Both the position numbers and the translations under genes were made by a program. Shown one piece after another: positions 12,612 to 25,656 of a stretch of DNA of 64,000 bases (within the stretch, counting starts at the first letter, position 1; every line of letters starts with the position of its first letter). Source of the stretch: Oxytricha trifallax (lineage: Eukaryota; Ciliophora; Spirotrichea; Sporadotrichida; Oxytrichidae); assembly GCA_000711775.1 (NCBI GenBank), contig ARYC01018485.1, positions 1-64,000 on the forward strand, given 5' to 3'. Under the pieces are notes generated by a model that saw only the letters and a program-made list of their open reading frames with translations, did not search any database and was not told the origin of the DNA.

Positions 12612-14249
12612 ATAAATGATTAGTATTTGGGCCAAATATAAAAAGAAACAGACTATATTTTTAGGTTTTCTTGCACACTAATTCTTGAAAGATTTTTACC
12701 AGTTTATGAGACAGACTTTAGAACCGATTATTTTCTTCAATTCAATTGATTTTAAATTCAGTTTCTATTCATTTTTATCATAATTGATAAGATTATTTAA
12801 GCATTGTAATTTTTGTAAGATTAATTTCATAGAAACAGAAAATATTATTTGTTTATCTAAATTAATTTTAGTTACTTCTGCAGTGAATCAGGCATGACTT
12901 TTCACAATCTTATGAAAGATTAAAAAAGTATTTTTTAACAAAATTTCATTATAAAAATGAAGTTAATTTATAACCTCATAAAATTCCTGCCTTAACAATT
13001 TGATGTACAACAATTTAAATAATCTTATTGTATATTGTTTCATTGGTTATGGATTCTTACATAATTCTTCAAAAATTAGTTATGATTATCTTGGAAGTTA
13101 AAAATATTAATAATCACTAGTGATATATTTTAGATCCATCATAATGAAAATTTCTACAACTAACTTTAAGGGTAAACATAAAAACTATTCCAAATAATTT
13201 ATAGAAAATTTCCTCCTTTAAATGGTATATTTTTGATGATAAAGAGTTTTGAATTATTACTTTACTTTTAAATAGATAATTTACAGAAAACATATACAGT
13301 AGCTATAAATTGAAGAAACACTTCAATAACTATAGTTCTCAACTTTGTAAATGTGCTTCTACTCAATTTTAATATTGAGGGCTGCTAAATATCACTAACC
13401 CATGAAATCAATTTTAGTCTTCATTCCATAATTAACAAAATCTGTTATGCTTTGGCAGTAAAAAACTTAACATAAGGCGGCTAAGAGTTCTGTGCTTAAT
13501 GATTTGACACATTAATGTGTAAATAAAAATCATAAAAATATTTAGCTGCCCAATAATATCGAATGCAGAAGCTAAATTATCCAAAAGCAATAGAAAAGAA
13601 AAAAAGTAAAAATAAAAATTTATGTTTATTTATTTCCAATTAAAAAAAATAAAACATTAAAATAATAAAAATACCTACTTACTAATAAACTATAACAATA
13701 TGTTTCTTATGTTTAAATTAAAATATTGTTTTGCTTACAATTAAAGCACTATTTATTTACAATTAAAATAATTTAAAATAAGTTGTAAAAAATAATACTT
13801 TAAATATTTTTATCAAGTTTAAAAAACATTTTTAAAATGCAGGTTAACTTATTTTTATAGCAAGAAACACGTTAATGTCCTAATATTCAAAGCCGCTAAT
13901 TTCTTAATATTAAAAGCATAGAATACAAAAAAAGATATATTTAGTGTGAACTCAAGAAATGGTCCACAATAACATTTAATTTTAGAATGTATTGCTGCGT
14001 ATAAATATAAATATATAATTAAAAATTTCATAAGATTTTACAAGGATGATAATTGGATTCGAAATGATGGTGGCACTGAACCAAGATTATTTGACATTAA
14101 AAAATACTTCTAAAATTGTTGGTATAAAAATTCATAAATTAACCATAAAACGTGGTATATATATTGAAAAGACCACGAAACTCTATTTATACTGGATATT
14201 TTAAGTACGAAAATCAATAGTAAACACTTTTTAATAAATAATGACCAAT
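12612..14249. other. AT-rich spacer with one weak plus-strand frame
   Basis: Mostly featureless AT-rich DNA. A plus-strand frame from ATG 13402 runs through about 13610 with several TAA/TAG codons (MKSILVFIPQLTKSVMLW, then KAAKSSVLNDLTHQCVNKNH), but it fades into A-rich low complexity and I do not call it a gene. Confidence 0.4.
14131..14232 (+). repeat. Direct repeat, left copy, outside the 6.8-kb element
   Basis: Just outside the left terminal inverted repeat is a ~100-bp block with a hairpin (cgtggt ... accacg) and the word aatcaatagtaaacact. A diverged copy in the same orientation lies just outside the right end at 21181-21274 (aatcaacagtaaagact, gtggtc ... gaccac). The shared orientation argues that the block is flanking DNA and not part of the inverted repeat. 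Confidence 0.6.
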
Positions 14250-14690
14250 ATTAATAAAATGCATTAAAAATGGTGAATTTCAAAATAAAAATGCAAAACT
14301 AATAATTTAAAAATATTATAGCCTCTAATTAGGAAAACATTCAGATCTAATTATATCCTAATTATTAAACAGCCTTATATATTAAACATTGTGATTAAAT
14401 ATACCTTTTAACTGAAACACTAATTATTATTAATGGGGTCTGTTAATATTTATAAGTATTTCACCAATACAAAAAAAATCTTATTCCGTGCAGTGTTTCT
14501 AGTTGTTGCAGCTACAACTCCAAAAAAGATATCTTCAGAATATCTTTTTCAAAACTATCTGTCCATCAAACAACATTTGCAGATTAGAGTTAGCTGGGTA
14601 AATTAACCTTCCTAAGTTCTCAGCTAATGTATTGTTAATATTAGCACCATTCTCAAATTTATGAAAACTACAGCTATCCTAATTAAAGAT
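14250..14690 (+). repeat. Left terminal inverted repeat
   Basis: Inverse complement of 20645-21071. Long matching words include cattcagatctaattatatcc and taatggggtctgttaa, and the match continues through tgatgtattgttaatattagcaccatt with one substitution, then fades. Confidence 0.9.
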
Positions 14691-14935
14691 AAGAAATAGA
14701 CTAAATTCAATTTACATTCTTTATTTTCAATTTTGAGTCACTAAAAATAAAGCATAGATTACAATAAAATTTAGATTGCTCTACTTATGCCTCTAATTGT
14801 TAAATATTTTTGGATATTGCGCACAGAAAGAGTCAATAATATATGGTAATAATAGTAGGATTTACATTTTAACATACTGTTGGGTATTCTGATACAACAA
14901 TATTAAAGTTGATGCACAGGACTCCGGCAAATATT

Positions 14936-17900
14936 GACTTTTCAGAGTATTTAGCAAATAATGAAGCTTAAATTTTCAATGGTTTTATCTTTCGAGGAAA
15001 TAACATAACGAGCAGTCTTGGTTGTAGGGGGTTATTAGGAGGTGCAATTAAAATTAAATCCGTCAAAATGATAGACAAGAGTTAATTGGCAAATGACACA
15101 TTAACTATGAAGTAACTATCTACAAATGATTTAACAAGAAGATATTAGGTTGACTATGATTACTTTGTACAAGAAACAATAAATTTCTAATAAATTAGAA
15201 AGTAATAGGAAATTCTTTTCTTTAAAAACAATATCGTGTAACTTAGTACGATTGCATCCTTTCATAAACCCGTTAATACAATTAACTTTCTCAAGTTTAA
15301 GTAGAGAATTTTATTATAAGCTAAATTTTTGATATATAAACATTTGACTTAGAGTTTCTAGGAATATTTAAAAAAAGTCAATTAGTAACTACAAGTGATG
15401 AGTACACATTCCTGATGCTTCATCTCCAATCTTAGACATGAGCAAATTAAAATGCAGTGCTATTTTATTATGGATTGAGTAAGTTGAGTTTCAAAAATGT
15501 TAAGTTAAGTTTGATGAGTAATTACAGCTTTTTACTCAAAAACAAAAATTGATCTTTTATACTTGGATTAACATTATGGACTGTTCTACCATGGAACCAT
15601 CAATATTGAAGCTAACTTAAGTTTTTATGACACTTCTGAATTTAATTCATTTAATGACGACTATTATAATGAGCATAATTTGTTTAGTAATGGCTATGCA
15701 ACAATTCGTCTCTAGATAAGATTTTATAAAGCAAGCAATGCAAATGTACAACGAGCAGAGATGATCAGCTGACTATCAAAAGTATTTCTATTTTAATACT
15801 TATAGAGAATTCTGATTCAAGCATTCCCATAAATTTCAATCAAAATGACATCTCAAAGAAGATTAGATCACTCTTGATAACTTAAACATAGATACACTTA
15901 GAATTACCAATATGGTTAGAAGCATCTTCAACGTCTATTCTCAAACTCTAATTATATTAAATCTATTAATTTGATGAAATTACAATCTAAATTGGTAATG
16001 ATTTTACAGAATAAGCTTTGTTCAACTTATAGCTGAGACCATATATGAATTCTGAAAATAAGTAAGTTATTGATAGTGTATTAGTGTAAAATTGCTATAT
16101 TTTCAGAAATATACAATGTAAATATCAGCAAATTATTTTATGTTAGCTATTGAGAAATTCTGGATGAGTTATTCACATCAATTGATACGAAGATCCTTAA
16201 GTTATTATAAAAGATAGGGATTGCACAGATACCTCGTCATAAGCATCAGCATTAATTGCCACTTAATGCAGAGGACATGATAATTTTAATTGAATATGTG
16301 AGTTTAGCCTAATTTTAAGTTTAAAATTAGGCTCTACTCAAGTTTTTATCAATACAGGAGTTGTGAAAAATTGTGGCTCTAAAGAAAATAATTATGATCA
16401 ATTTACTAGTGATAAATCATATTGTTAAGAAAAAAGAAAACCAAACCTATTATTAAAAAAATGTGGGCTTATTTTTGTATGCAGATAATTCAGCTTTAGA
16501 ACATTTGAAGATTGTTCTAACTGACTCATACTTTGAAAAATTCTCAATCTAAAATTAAATATCTGATTTCTAGTCTTATTACCTCCTATACTAGGAAAAG
16601 CATTTACATTAATTAAAAAAAAAGTAATTTAAACCTAACTATTGAGAGGGTGACCTTCCAATAGTTAATTTGTAATGAAAATAGACCTGCTTTTAAAATA
16701 ATTTAAACTTTGGCTAATGTAAATCTCAATTTATCTGATCTAACTTTTAAAAATATAATTCTGCAATTTATCGTGGGGGGAGGGTGCTATTCATCCAATC
16801 AACATCAACCTAAAAATTTAAGATATAGAGTTTGATTCAAATTAAGCTGGCTTTGATGGGTCTATATATTTTGATAAATGACTGGAAATAAAATAAACAT
16901 TTAAAATATAAGAGTTTTAACTTCAACTTCCTAATTAAAGGAGCGTTTGCTTTTATAAATGATGGGGATAGCGTTAGAAATCTAAAAAGGAATTTTTTTT
17001 TAAAAAATTTCAAATAAAATCTAGTTATACTCCAATTTGATAACTACAATCGGACCAAGTACTCTTCTTTATGTTAATACAATAAACAACGTGGTTTTAA
17101 ACATTCTTGATACTAACTTTTCAAATTTTCTCCGAAAAAACTTAAACGAGGATTAATTTAATTAAATAAGAGCTTTAAGAAAAGTTTTAAGCTTTCATAT
17201 CATAATTTAAATATAACTTGCTTATTGACATCGGATCTAGAGGATTCGTAAGTCTCTGAAAATTTACATAATTTGAGGATTCCATTTAGTGAGCTTTAAC
17301 TTTTATAAAATTTTCTCTATTTCAAACTCTTTGCTTGATGTTAACTCATAAAAACAGAAAATCACTAGTTATTGAAAATTTTACAAATAATAACAGTTTT
17401 TCAAATAATAGCTTTGCATTTGGTTCTCTAAATGCTTGTAAATCAAAAGATTTAGAAGTAGAAAGGACAATAAGTTTTCTTAATTTTTATGGATAATGGG
17501 TATAGGTTTCGCTTAATTGACTCTAATAAAAACGGATAAAATGGCTTTATCAAATCAATTTCTAAGGTAAATCGAATAAGTTTACTAGAAGGGAGACTTA
17601 TTTTACAAATGTTACTTCCTCTTGATAAGGCAGTCTAATAAATGTACATAGTACAAACAATATTATTAGTAAATTCAGTAAATTCAAGTCATTAAAATCC
17701 ACATAAGTTGATGGAATTTTCAATATAGTTTCAGAAAATAGTACTGATATATCTGTAACAAACTTGACTAACCTCGAAAAAATTAATTGCAATAACTCTG
17801 TGGAGCTTTCTACCTAGACTCCTAGATAGCTATTATTAAACTGAAAACATGAAAATAACAAATCTTCTATGTATTAAGTCAGGTGCTTTCATTTATATAT

Positions 17901-20755
17901 TCAATCTTTGTACTGAATTCATGAATTTCACAAAATCATAGAGTAAGATAGCAGGGATCTACAAATACAAATAAGGTCTTTCATGGATGATGAAAGTTAA
18001 ACTTAAGTAAAAGCAGAGATAAGGTTATTAAACAATTAAATCTAACTTAGTTACACAAATGTTGATTCAAATGTAATTTATATATTGCTCCTAATCTAGG
18101 TCAGAGTATCCAATTTACTGGGAGTTCAGTATTCTTAGACAACACATAGTAGCTAATGTTAAAACAGTTTGAAATGTTTTCATGGATACATATTTGCCTA
18201 ATTTTGATTCGAATTTTCTATCTTAGAATCAATAGCACTTTAGTTGATACTTTATCAAATTTTAGCTTTAATACTCTTCTGAGAAATTTATACTGTGACT
18301 GTTATTCAATAGTTTTAAATTAATCTGGATTTTGAATAACTTAAGAAATATGGACCTTTAGTTTTTATGTATAACTCTGTATAGGTACTGCATAGGTAAC
18401 CTTTAATAATATTCTTTATTGAAACTATAAACATCTAAAGTTAAGAAGGTGCTATCTTTGCGAATGTGACAGGATAATTAAGTTTGAAGAATTTATAAAA
18501 GTCAAGTAAGTTGCACTTTCTTTTAACTATTATTGTATATTCTATTCTTAATAATTATATTTTTATTATTATTATTTAAATTTCAATTATTATCAACGCC
18601 TTAAAACATTTTTAATAAATCTCAGCCCACAAATTATTTCTAATGTTTTAAGTACTTTTAGTGTAAATGATTTGAAATTTATTCTGTAAATTTTGATATT
18701 ATTTTTGTTCATTATATTGTATTTTTTACTTTTATTTTCCTTTTCAGTATAGTTAATTCCTTTTGTTTTTTTTAGATATAGTCCAAATGGCTTTTATAAG
18801 GTTCCTATTTAATATCTTGAATGATATTGATGGACCCTTTATATTTAATAGGGATAATTAGAACAATGTTCTAAATCCTTTTCTATAATTCATAATTATT
18901 TTTGGAAAATAACTTCTAAAATTCCCTTGCATGACAATTACTTAAAAGTTTGTCAAGCCATACAATTATTTTAAAGGTTGTAAGGCCATTTAATTTTCTA
19001 AAAGACTGAAAGACTTCTTAACTACAGCATATTGATATATTTCTTAGAATCACAAATCCTGATTAATAATAAATGTTTTCAGATTTTAAAAGGTTCACCT
19101 GACTTCAAAGAAGCCATCAGGATGTATTAATAATCTGTATAAGAATGACTTTATTTAACTTGATTTTTATGAAATATTATTTTGAAAAAGTTCCATTTGA
19201 TAAATAAAAGCAAATAAAACAGACTGATTTATACAATCAAATAACTCTGACTTAATTAAATAATTGAATTAAGTTTAATATGCAATACATAATCACTTTA
19301 CGACTGTGAATTATTTATTCTGGGAAACTTGTAAAATTGAATATCACAAACTCATCATTAGTTGGAGCTTATAGTAATGGTCAGGGCAATTAATGTACTC
19401 AAATCATTCAGATTCACAAAGAATTTTCGCATTTTCAGTATTTAAAGAAATTCCAAAATATAAAATAAACGATGATTATTTTGTAAAAGAGAATTTTTCA
19501 ACAACTTCTCATTCATTTACTTAAATGGAACATAGCAGGTTTATTTAGTAAATAATACTTATTAATTTTGCAATAATGCTTCAATAATCAGTGTTTAATA
19601 CTAATTAACACATCATTTGAAGATTAGTATTCCCAACATTATAATATTTCCGCAAATTAAGGAGGAAATTTTTACTTTTAAATTCATATGGTACTCAGAT
19701 AAATTCAAAACTCACAAATGTCTAGGCTCGATATGGGAGTTTATTTTGTTTATGGAAAAAACAAACAATTCAGATTAAAAATTTAAGAGCTCTTAACTTT
19801 AAAGTTGGATATGATGGCGGATTTATACACAACGAAATCAACGACCGGAATAATCTTCTAACATTACCATTACGGGCAATGTAAATTGAGAATATATAAG
19901 AATGTATAGGTGGTCTTTGAGGTTTTGGGTAACTAGTAAGAAAAAATATCAACCATAATTTTTCAGGAATAGTTCATGCAAATATTTTTCAGTCTTTTGG
20001 AAAAATAGCATTTCTTTTTTGCGAAAATGAGAATCCTCTGATTCTTCAGAAAAGCATATAAATTGAATTATAAGTTTGGGTACTGGTTCTGTATTGATTT
20101 CAACAAAGACGAAGCATTAATTTTTATTGATAACCAAATAAACTGTATTAATTAGACTTTCTCAATTAAATAGCAAATAAATACTTGCTCAAATTTCAAG
20201 CAAGCTTACGAAATGTAGTAGAATACCACATTAACTAGAGAATCAGGATTTTATATATTGTATTAACAACCATTTCACCAACTGCATGTATGGATTTAAA
20301 GGTGGCATTTTTAGTATTGATAACACAAACTTCAAAGATGTCAATTCAACTTATGCCAATAATTCAATATATTATGGAGGAGTGGTGTATGGTGGAATTC
20401 TTAGCTTCAATTTGAGAGCACTCGATTCGTAATAATTTCAGTGACTGTGGAGGTGAGATATCCCTATTTGATTATTCAAATGTATTACTTGACAAATATT
20501 TTAGTAAATTAATAAAATGTGTATAGGTAAGTAGGATTCTTTCAAGTTGATATATACTCAAATTTGTATGAAGATGATGATGAAGTATCAGTAACAATTA
20601 TTTTATTTGAATCAATAGAGGAAGATGGATAAGAGTGTATTGAATATCCTGAAGTATTCATTAAGTTTTAAAATGGTGCTAATATTAACAATACATCAGC
20701 TGAGAACTTAGTAAGTATAATTTACTCAGCTAACTCTAATATCCAACTATTTTGA
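14936..20755 (+). pseudogene. Decayed beta-helix (parallel repeat) protein gene(s)
   Basis: Plus-strand frames read with TAA/TAG as Gln give short Asn/Ser/Gly-rich strand-turn repeats typical of right-handed beta-helix surface proteins common in ciliates. The first frame (14936-15415, 159 codons) includes EYLANNEAQIFNGFIFRGNN and a GGAIKI motif. Later pieces include NFTNNNSFSNNSFAFGSLNA near 17390, KGGIFSIDNTNFKDVNSTYA near 20300, NNFSDCGGEISLFDYSNVLL near 20440 and a C-terminal piece CIEYPEVFIKFQNGANINNT ending at TGA 20753-20755. TGA and frame changes interrupt the tract many times, so it is not one intact gene. Whether it was one long protein or several tandem genes is unclear. The role of an intact version would be a secreted or cell-surface repeat protein; that is inference from repeat style. 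Confidence 0.6.
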
Positions 20756-21071
20756 TGGACAAATAGATTATAATTATACTCTGAAGATATCTTTTTTAGA
20801 GTAGCAGCTGTAACAGCTAGAAACACTGCGCGGAATAAGATTTTTTAGTATTAGTGAAACATTTAAAAATTTTAACAGACCCCATTAATAATAATTACTG
20901 TTTCAGTTGAAAGGTATATTTAATCACGATGTGTAATATATAAGGCTGTTTAATAATTAGGATATAATTAGATCTGAATGTTTTCCTAGTTAGAGGCTGT
21001 TATATATTTAAATTAAAAGTTTTACATTTCTATTTTCGAAATTCACCATTTTGAATGTATTTTATTAATAG
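20645..21071 (-). repeat. Right terminal inverted repeat
   Basis: Inverse complement of 14250-14690. Its inner part overlaps the 3' end of the beta-helix coding sequence; its outer edge is ATTTTATTAATA at about 21059-21070. Confidence 0.9.
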
Positions 21072-21180
21072 CTCTAGCTGATTTTTTTGTATTAAATTAG
21101 TATTAAGTAAAATGGGTAGTGCTATTAGTAATGAATTTTATCATTAAAAATAGTTAAATCTATAAATATATTATGCAATT

Positions 21181-21274
21181 TAATAAATCAACCATGAAAT
21201 GTGGTCCTACTAAGACCACTAACTCGATGAATTCTAAATACTTATAGAACAGTAATCAACAGTAAAGACTTCTC
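21181..21274 (+). repeat. Direct repeat, right copy, outside the 6.8-kb element
   Basis: Same-orientation relative of 14131-14232: accatgaaatgtggt, a gtggtc/gaccac hairpin, then aatcaacagtaaagact. Too diverged and too long to be a simple recent target-site duplication. Confidence 0.55.
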
Positions 21275-21526
21275 GGGTGCTAATGTGCATTGTTTTTTAA
21301 TTATAATATTCTTAAAATAAGAAATAATGAAAAAATTAATTTAAATTCAGATTTATTAAATAAATATTATAGAAATTTGAAAGCTAATTTAAATCAATAA
21401 TTAATAATTTATAAATTGGGTCAATAAGCTACTTAATTTTTAATTTAAGTAAATAAGAAATTTTAATAACATTAATAAAACTATAAATTTATTCTAACAG
21501 CTCTAAATGGGGACTTTTTTCAGTGA

Positions 21527-22900
21527 TTAAGCAAACGTAGCCCTAGTGAAGAGGAAGACAGGAGAGTACTCGAATCAGCCCAGAGTAGCGACCACCCATC
21601 ATGGCGTGGCAGGAGGGTCTACCAGAAGTCTACAGTTCATAAGAATAAGATAGTGCTACCATTGATGTAGAAATTACCGAGCTACATGCCATTGCAAAAG
21701 AAGACATCGCAAGGCTGCCATAATAGCATATCACCTCTGTATGATTTATAGATCACTCTACCATCTCTGGCAATACCTACAGCATCAGGGGCTCATTCAA
21801 GGATTGAAGGATGGTGATAGCGTTTGCAAAGTAGTCCTTCATTGAGTTAGAAGATCATGGTATGGCAACTTTAATAGGGCTGTATAATATAAACGCAAGG
21901 ACTGAGAAAGTAATAGTGAAAGAAAGCCTTGTATTCACTACTTCCTTAGATGGCTTTATTATTAAATACTTGCAACATGATACTCACTAATACACTGGTA
22001 CTTTAGAGCTTAAGGCAACGCAAGAATGGTTAGCAAAATAGGAGGTGTCGAGGGAATCCTTTACATGTCTTCCCTAATAATCCTCAACTCATCAATCGAA
22101 CTCCTCTAGACAGAATAAGAATCCACCCATGGTATCCCACCGCATACATAGGAAAGAGAAATGATTTCTAGAGGATATGGCAATTGCCTAGAAAGATTCG
22201 TAAATTTTCTTAATCAACAACATCGTTACAATTACCAATGATATATGTTTAGAGCGCTCGCTCAATGCCATAGGTGGTCTTAGAAAATTTTGGTGTTAAC
22301 TTATCTCGTCCCTTTGGATAGATGTTTGAATTGGAGATTCCATCTCCCTAGATAATTTAATGGAGAATCGCGTTGTCTCACTTGCAGCCCCAATTTCGAA
22401 ATTTCGCCCCTTCTTCGTTTGCAATACTGTTTTGAAAAATGGCGAAGATGCCTAAGGTGAAGACCAGCCTCCAGATGCTGAATTAGTAAAGGGGGAGAAG
22501 AGAGACTCGTGAATGTGGGTGTTATTTATGATGGAGATCCAGAGAAGTGTAAGAGCAGAGACGATGGCGATGGCAACTACTGAAGAGGATGCATAGTCGA
22601 CTACAGAAGCTGCAGAGATGGTTGAGATGGCTTCAGAGGACAAGACGATAATTGCAGATGACTTGAAGGTAGACCACAAAGAGATAGATCAGAGAACTAA
22701 CAATACAGGAGAGATCAGCAATGTAGGAATCGCTGGAAGCAAAGGAAGAGCTTGGAAAGATTTAGATAACAAAGAAGCAAAGGTGATTGTAAGATTAAGA
22801 TGACAAGTCAAACCAAAAGAAAAATGATATTTTTGCTAAGTTAAAGGATAAATCAAAGATTATTTTTAAATTAAAGGTACGTAAATGAACTGCTGAAAAA
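21527..22900 (+). pseudogene. Degenerate gene, copy 1 of a duplicated pair
   Basis: A GC-richer island with overlapping plus frames. One frame (21601 ATG to TGA 22162-22164) reads MAWQEGLPEVYSSQEQDSAT and, after in-frame TGAs at 21742 and 21805, KQSFIELEDHGMATLIGLYN, TEKVIVKESLVFTTSLDGFI and so on. Another (21527-21817) reads MQKLPSYMPLQKKTSQGCHN. Downstream pieces: 22163-22435 (FQRIWQLPRKIRKFSQSTTS), 22528-22803 (ETMAMATTEEDAQSTTEAAE, LKVDHKEID) and 22787-22896 (NDIFAKLKDKSKIIFKLK, followed by GTACGT, a possible intron donor). The segment 22340-22690 has a diverged second copy at 26780-27120, matching in DNA and in the peptide LKV(D/G)HKEID. Family unknown. The in-frame TGAs and shifts point to a pseudogene. 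Confidence 0.6.
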
Positions 22901-23560
22901 ATATACAGAATTAAGCAAATAATACATATACAATTATTTCACATTTATAATTTAGAATCATTTTAATTTATTATTATTTCACCCAAATTTTCACACAATT
23001 ATATATTTTTTCCTTTTTATAGACAGAATTATTTATTTTACTTATATTATTGTTTTTAATGAATATAAAATAAAGTTCTTTTTTATTTAAATATTGATAA
23101 TTTAGATATTAATTTTCTTTAAGTGGATTATGCATTATCAAAAATATTTATACTTTTTAAATTAAAGTTTAATTTTCATTTTTTTAAAACACAAAGTTTA
23201 AATTATAATATATTTATATTGTGAAATTTTATTGTTAATTTTATGTTATGTTTGATTAGACTTAAGCATATTATATTAGAATCATTTTATATTAAATTAA
23301 TGCATCACCATTATTCTATAAGTTGTTGATACGTCACATTCTTATTAAAAGTTTGTGATGAATTTAAAATGTTAGATAATTGTTTGAAAGATGCCATCAA
23401 ACATTTTAACAGAAATTTAAAAGGGTAAATATCATCATAAAATATCTTTCTCTTCGTTTGATCTTAATTATGGCGCCCTGAGGTTGGATTAAAAAGGAGT
23501 TTTAGTTAAAAAATCTTTAATATTAATTAAGAAGTAACTAAAAGAATGTAGTTTTAATGA
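22901..23560. other. AT-rich spacer
   Basis: AT-rich DNA downstream of gene copy 1. No supportable feature. Confidence 0.5.
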
Positions 23561-23896
23561 TCCTCATTACTAATCATTAGAGAGTAGCTTATATATCCAT
23601 CTAAATAACTGAAAACAAATTATTGTAAATGCTTTGGAATTTTCTCAATAACACCCAGCTTCAGTTACTTAATAACAAGAATCTTTACCAATAATATAGT
23701 TTTACAAATGGTAAACTATCACAAGTACTCTGATGTATATTAACAACTGCAAGATTGTTCAGGAAATTTTTATCCCACAGGTATGAGCAAGACGACGTAA
23801 AGAAAAGCTGGTTCATATAATACCTACAAGGGTTATATACAAAAGTTTAGAGGCTCTAACATAAAAGAAAGAAATGATGATTTTGACAAGATCTGA
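23561..23896 (+). CDS. Small open frame, unknown protein
   Basis: Open for 111 codons between TGA 23558-23560 and TGA 23894-23896. An internal ATG at 23708 gives a 62-residue product, MVNYHKYSDVYQQLQDCSGN followed by YPTGMSKTTQRKAGSYNTYK and a charged end. Composition (G, S, T, P, D, R) is unusually protein-like for this AT-rich neighbourhood. It lies 0.7 kb downstream of the degenerate gene copy 1 on the same strand. No family recognised. It could be one exon or gene segment. Beyond it, AT-rich DNA to 25560 contains only one weaker frame near 24065-24333 with a possible membrane segment (LFMFMATLIFISFIISIFF). Confidence 0.42.
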
Positions 23897-25560
23897 ACCT
23901 TCAGAATTAAACAGTCTGAATTTATTATATATATATAATTGATAATTTTAAATTACATTAATTAATTTTATAAGAAAATACATAAATGAAAAAACACAAG
24001 GATCTAGTTATTCAATAAACTTTTTATATCACAAAATCATATATAAAATTATTTCTTAGCAATAGGCATCCACAAGAGTTGTGTCAGAAACAAGTAAAAA
24101 TTCGACAGAAGACAGTTTAGAAATGCATATTCAAGCACAAGTACTTTAAAATGAAATATTTCAGTTAAATAACAATACAAAAGACAATGATATTATTTAT
24201 GTTCATGGCAACTCTAATATTTATAAGTTTCATTATTTCCATTTTTTTCTATTCATACTTTTCTCTTATTTTTCATAAATAGTGCTAAACTATAAAAAAA
24301 TGGATTCGTTATCAAGAATGTTTTTATCAATGAGTTGACACTTAACAGTCATTTGAATAGGTACATATATCTCGAATATTAAATCAATAATTTAGTTTAG
24401 TAAATAAATTATTTTATGAATATTAAACTTCAAAGTTTAAGTTTTAATTAGCAAAATCTTGAAATATACCAAAGCCTTACTCAGCTATGGCATTAAAACA
24501 ATTTACTCTTCTATTTAATAGCATAATACCAATAACAGTCAATTTATATTAGATCTTAGAAAAGTATGAAGCAAGAATACTTGATTGCTTGCCTAACTTC
24601 AACAGCTTATTGCTTAGAAGAGTCTAGTATTAATTGTTTAAACCTCATGAAGTCATAAACCTTTAATTTAAATATATCAACATCACAAATAAGTACAGTA
24701 AATTCCTTAATATTCTTAAGATTAAACTGTTTATTATCCAATATTGTGCTATATTATAAAGTCAATTGAATAAATGCATAGTTGTTCTAAATATTATATC
24801 AATTTAGATTTATTTAGTGTATTGGTTCAAGTTATCAAGCTACAACTTGTTTTTATTGAGAAAATAGGCCATATTTGTTATTAATTTAATTATCAGATTT
24901 TCTATTGTTGCGTATTAATAGATATTAAGAATCGTAGAAATCATAAATTTATTAATGATTGAAAATAATGTCAATAAGATATTCAATAAAAGAATAACAA
25001 ATTAATAAAATAAAAATTAATATAATATTAATTATAAATTTAGCACTGTAGTAGTGTAAAGGAAGATTTTCGTAGTGAAATAGATTAGTGATAGTTAGAA
25101 ATAGAAAAGAGAAATAACACCATATTAGCAGTAATTGTTTATTGGAACTAAATTTTAAGTCTTTAATTAATTTTTCGCTAATTGCAATTTAATAAGAGGT
25201 AAATTAGTCAAAATTATAAGAGGGATTTATCAAATAAATCAAGTAAAACTTGCACTAAAAAATACGGTATCTTAGAGGAGTAGATAAAATACATTTACAA
25301 AGAACAGAATAGAGTGGAAATAGTATAAACCTCATTATTTGAATTTGAAATAATTCTAGAATTTTAATTATAATTAACTAATTGGTAGGTTCATCCTTAA
25401 TTGTTTCATACTAATATATGTATAAAAATGGCTTCCTTAAGATATTTAAAAACTACCCAATCTGAGACTGTGATTTGAGTTTAATTTTATTCATAATATC
25501 CTTATTACCTTAAATTGCTATTTATCTCTAATATCCTTATTTAATAATTAAAATTTACAT
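23897..25560. other. AT-rich spacer with one weak frame
   Basis: Mostly AT-rich. A plus frame at about 24065-24333 encodes a hydrophobic run of about 25 residues that could be a transmembrane helix; support is weak because such runs arise readily in T-rich DNA. Confidence 0.4.
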
Positions 25561-25656
25561 ACACATACAGCCCATTATGCTTAAACCTTATAACTGGATT
25601 TTGAAACAACAATCCTAACTTCATCTTGTAGTCAACAGATCTTGACCAGCAGTTGC

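Larger units (their letters stand above)
14250..21071. mobile_element. 6.8-kb element with ~430-bp terminal inverted repeats
   Basis: The two ends match as inverse complements over about 430 bp at roughly 90 percent identity, from ATTTTATTAATA at the outer edges to about 14690 and 20645 inside. The interior holds decayed beta-helix-type coding sequence and no transposase or polymerase that I can recognise. The inverted repeats include coding sequence: the C-terminal part of the plus-strand gene lies in the right repeat, so the left repeat holds the same segment in reverse. It could be a transposon that captured a surface-protein gene, a large eliminated element, or a local inverted duplication of a gene end. 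Diverged direct repeats lie just outside both ends. Confidence 0.8.

Noticed and set aside
20709-20727. A possible 19-nt intron GTAAGTATAATTTACTCAG in the beta-helix 3' end
   Set aside because: The reading frame stays open straight through it, and the inverted copy at the left end lacks the GT donor. Such a short intron is not needed to explain the sequence.
23708-24333. Joining the 23708-23896 frame and the hydrophobic frame near 24065-24333 into one membrane protein
   Set aside because: They are in different contexts separated by AT-rich DNA with no splice signals that I can defend.
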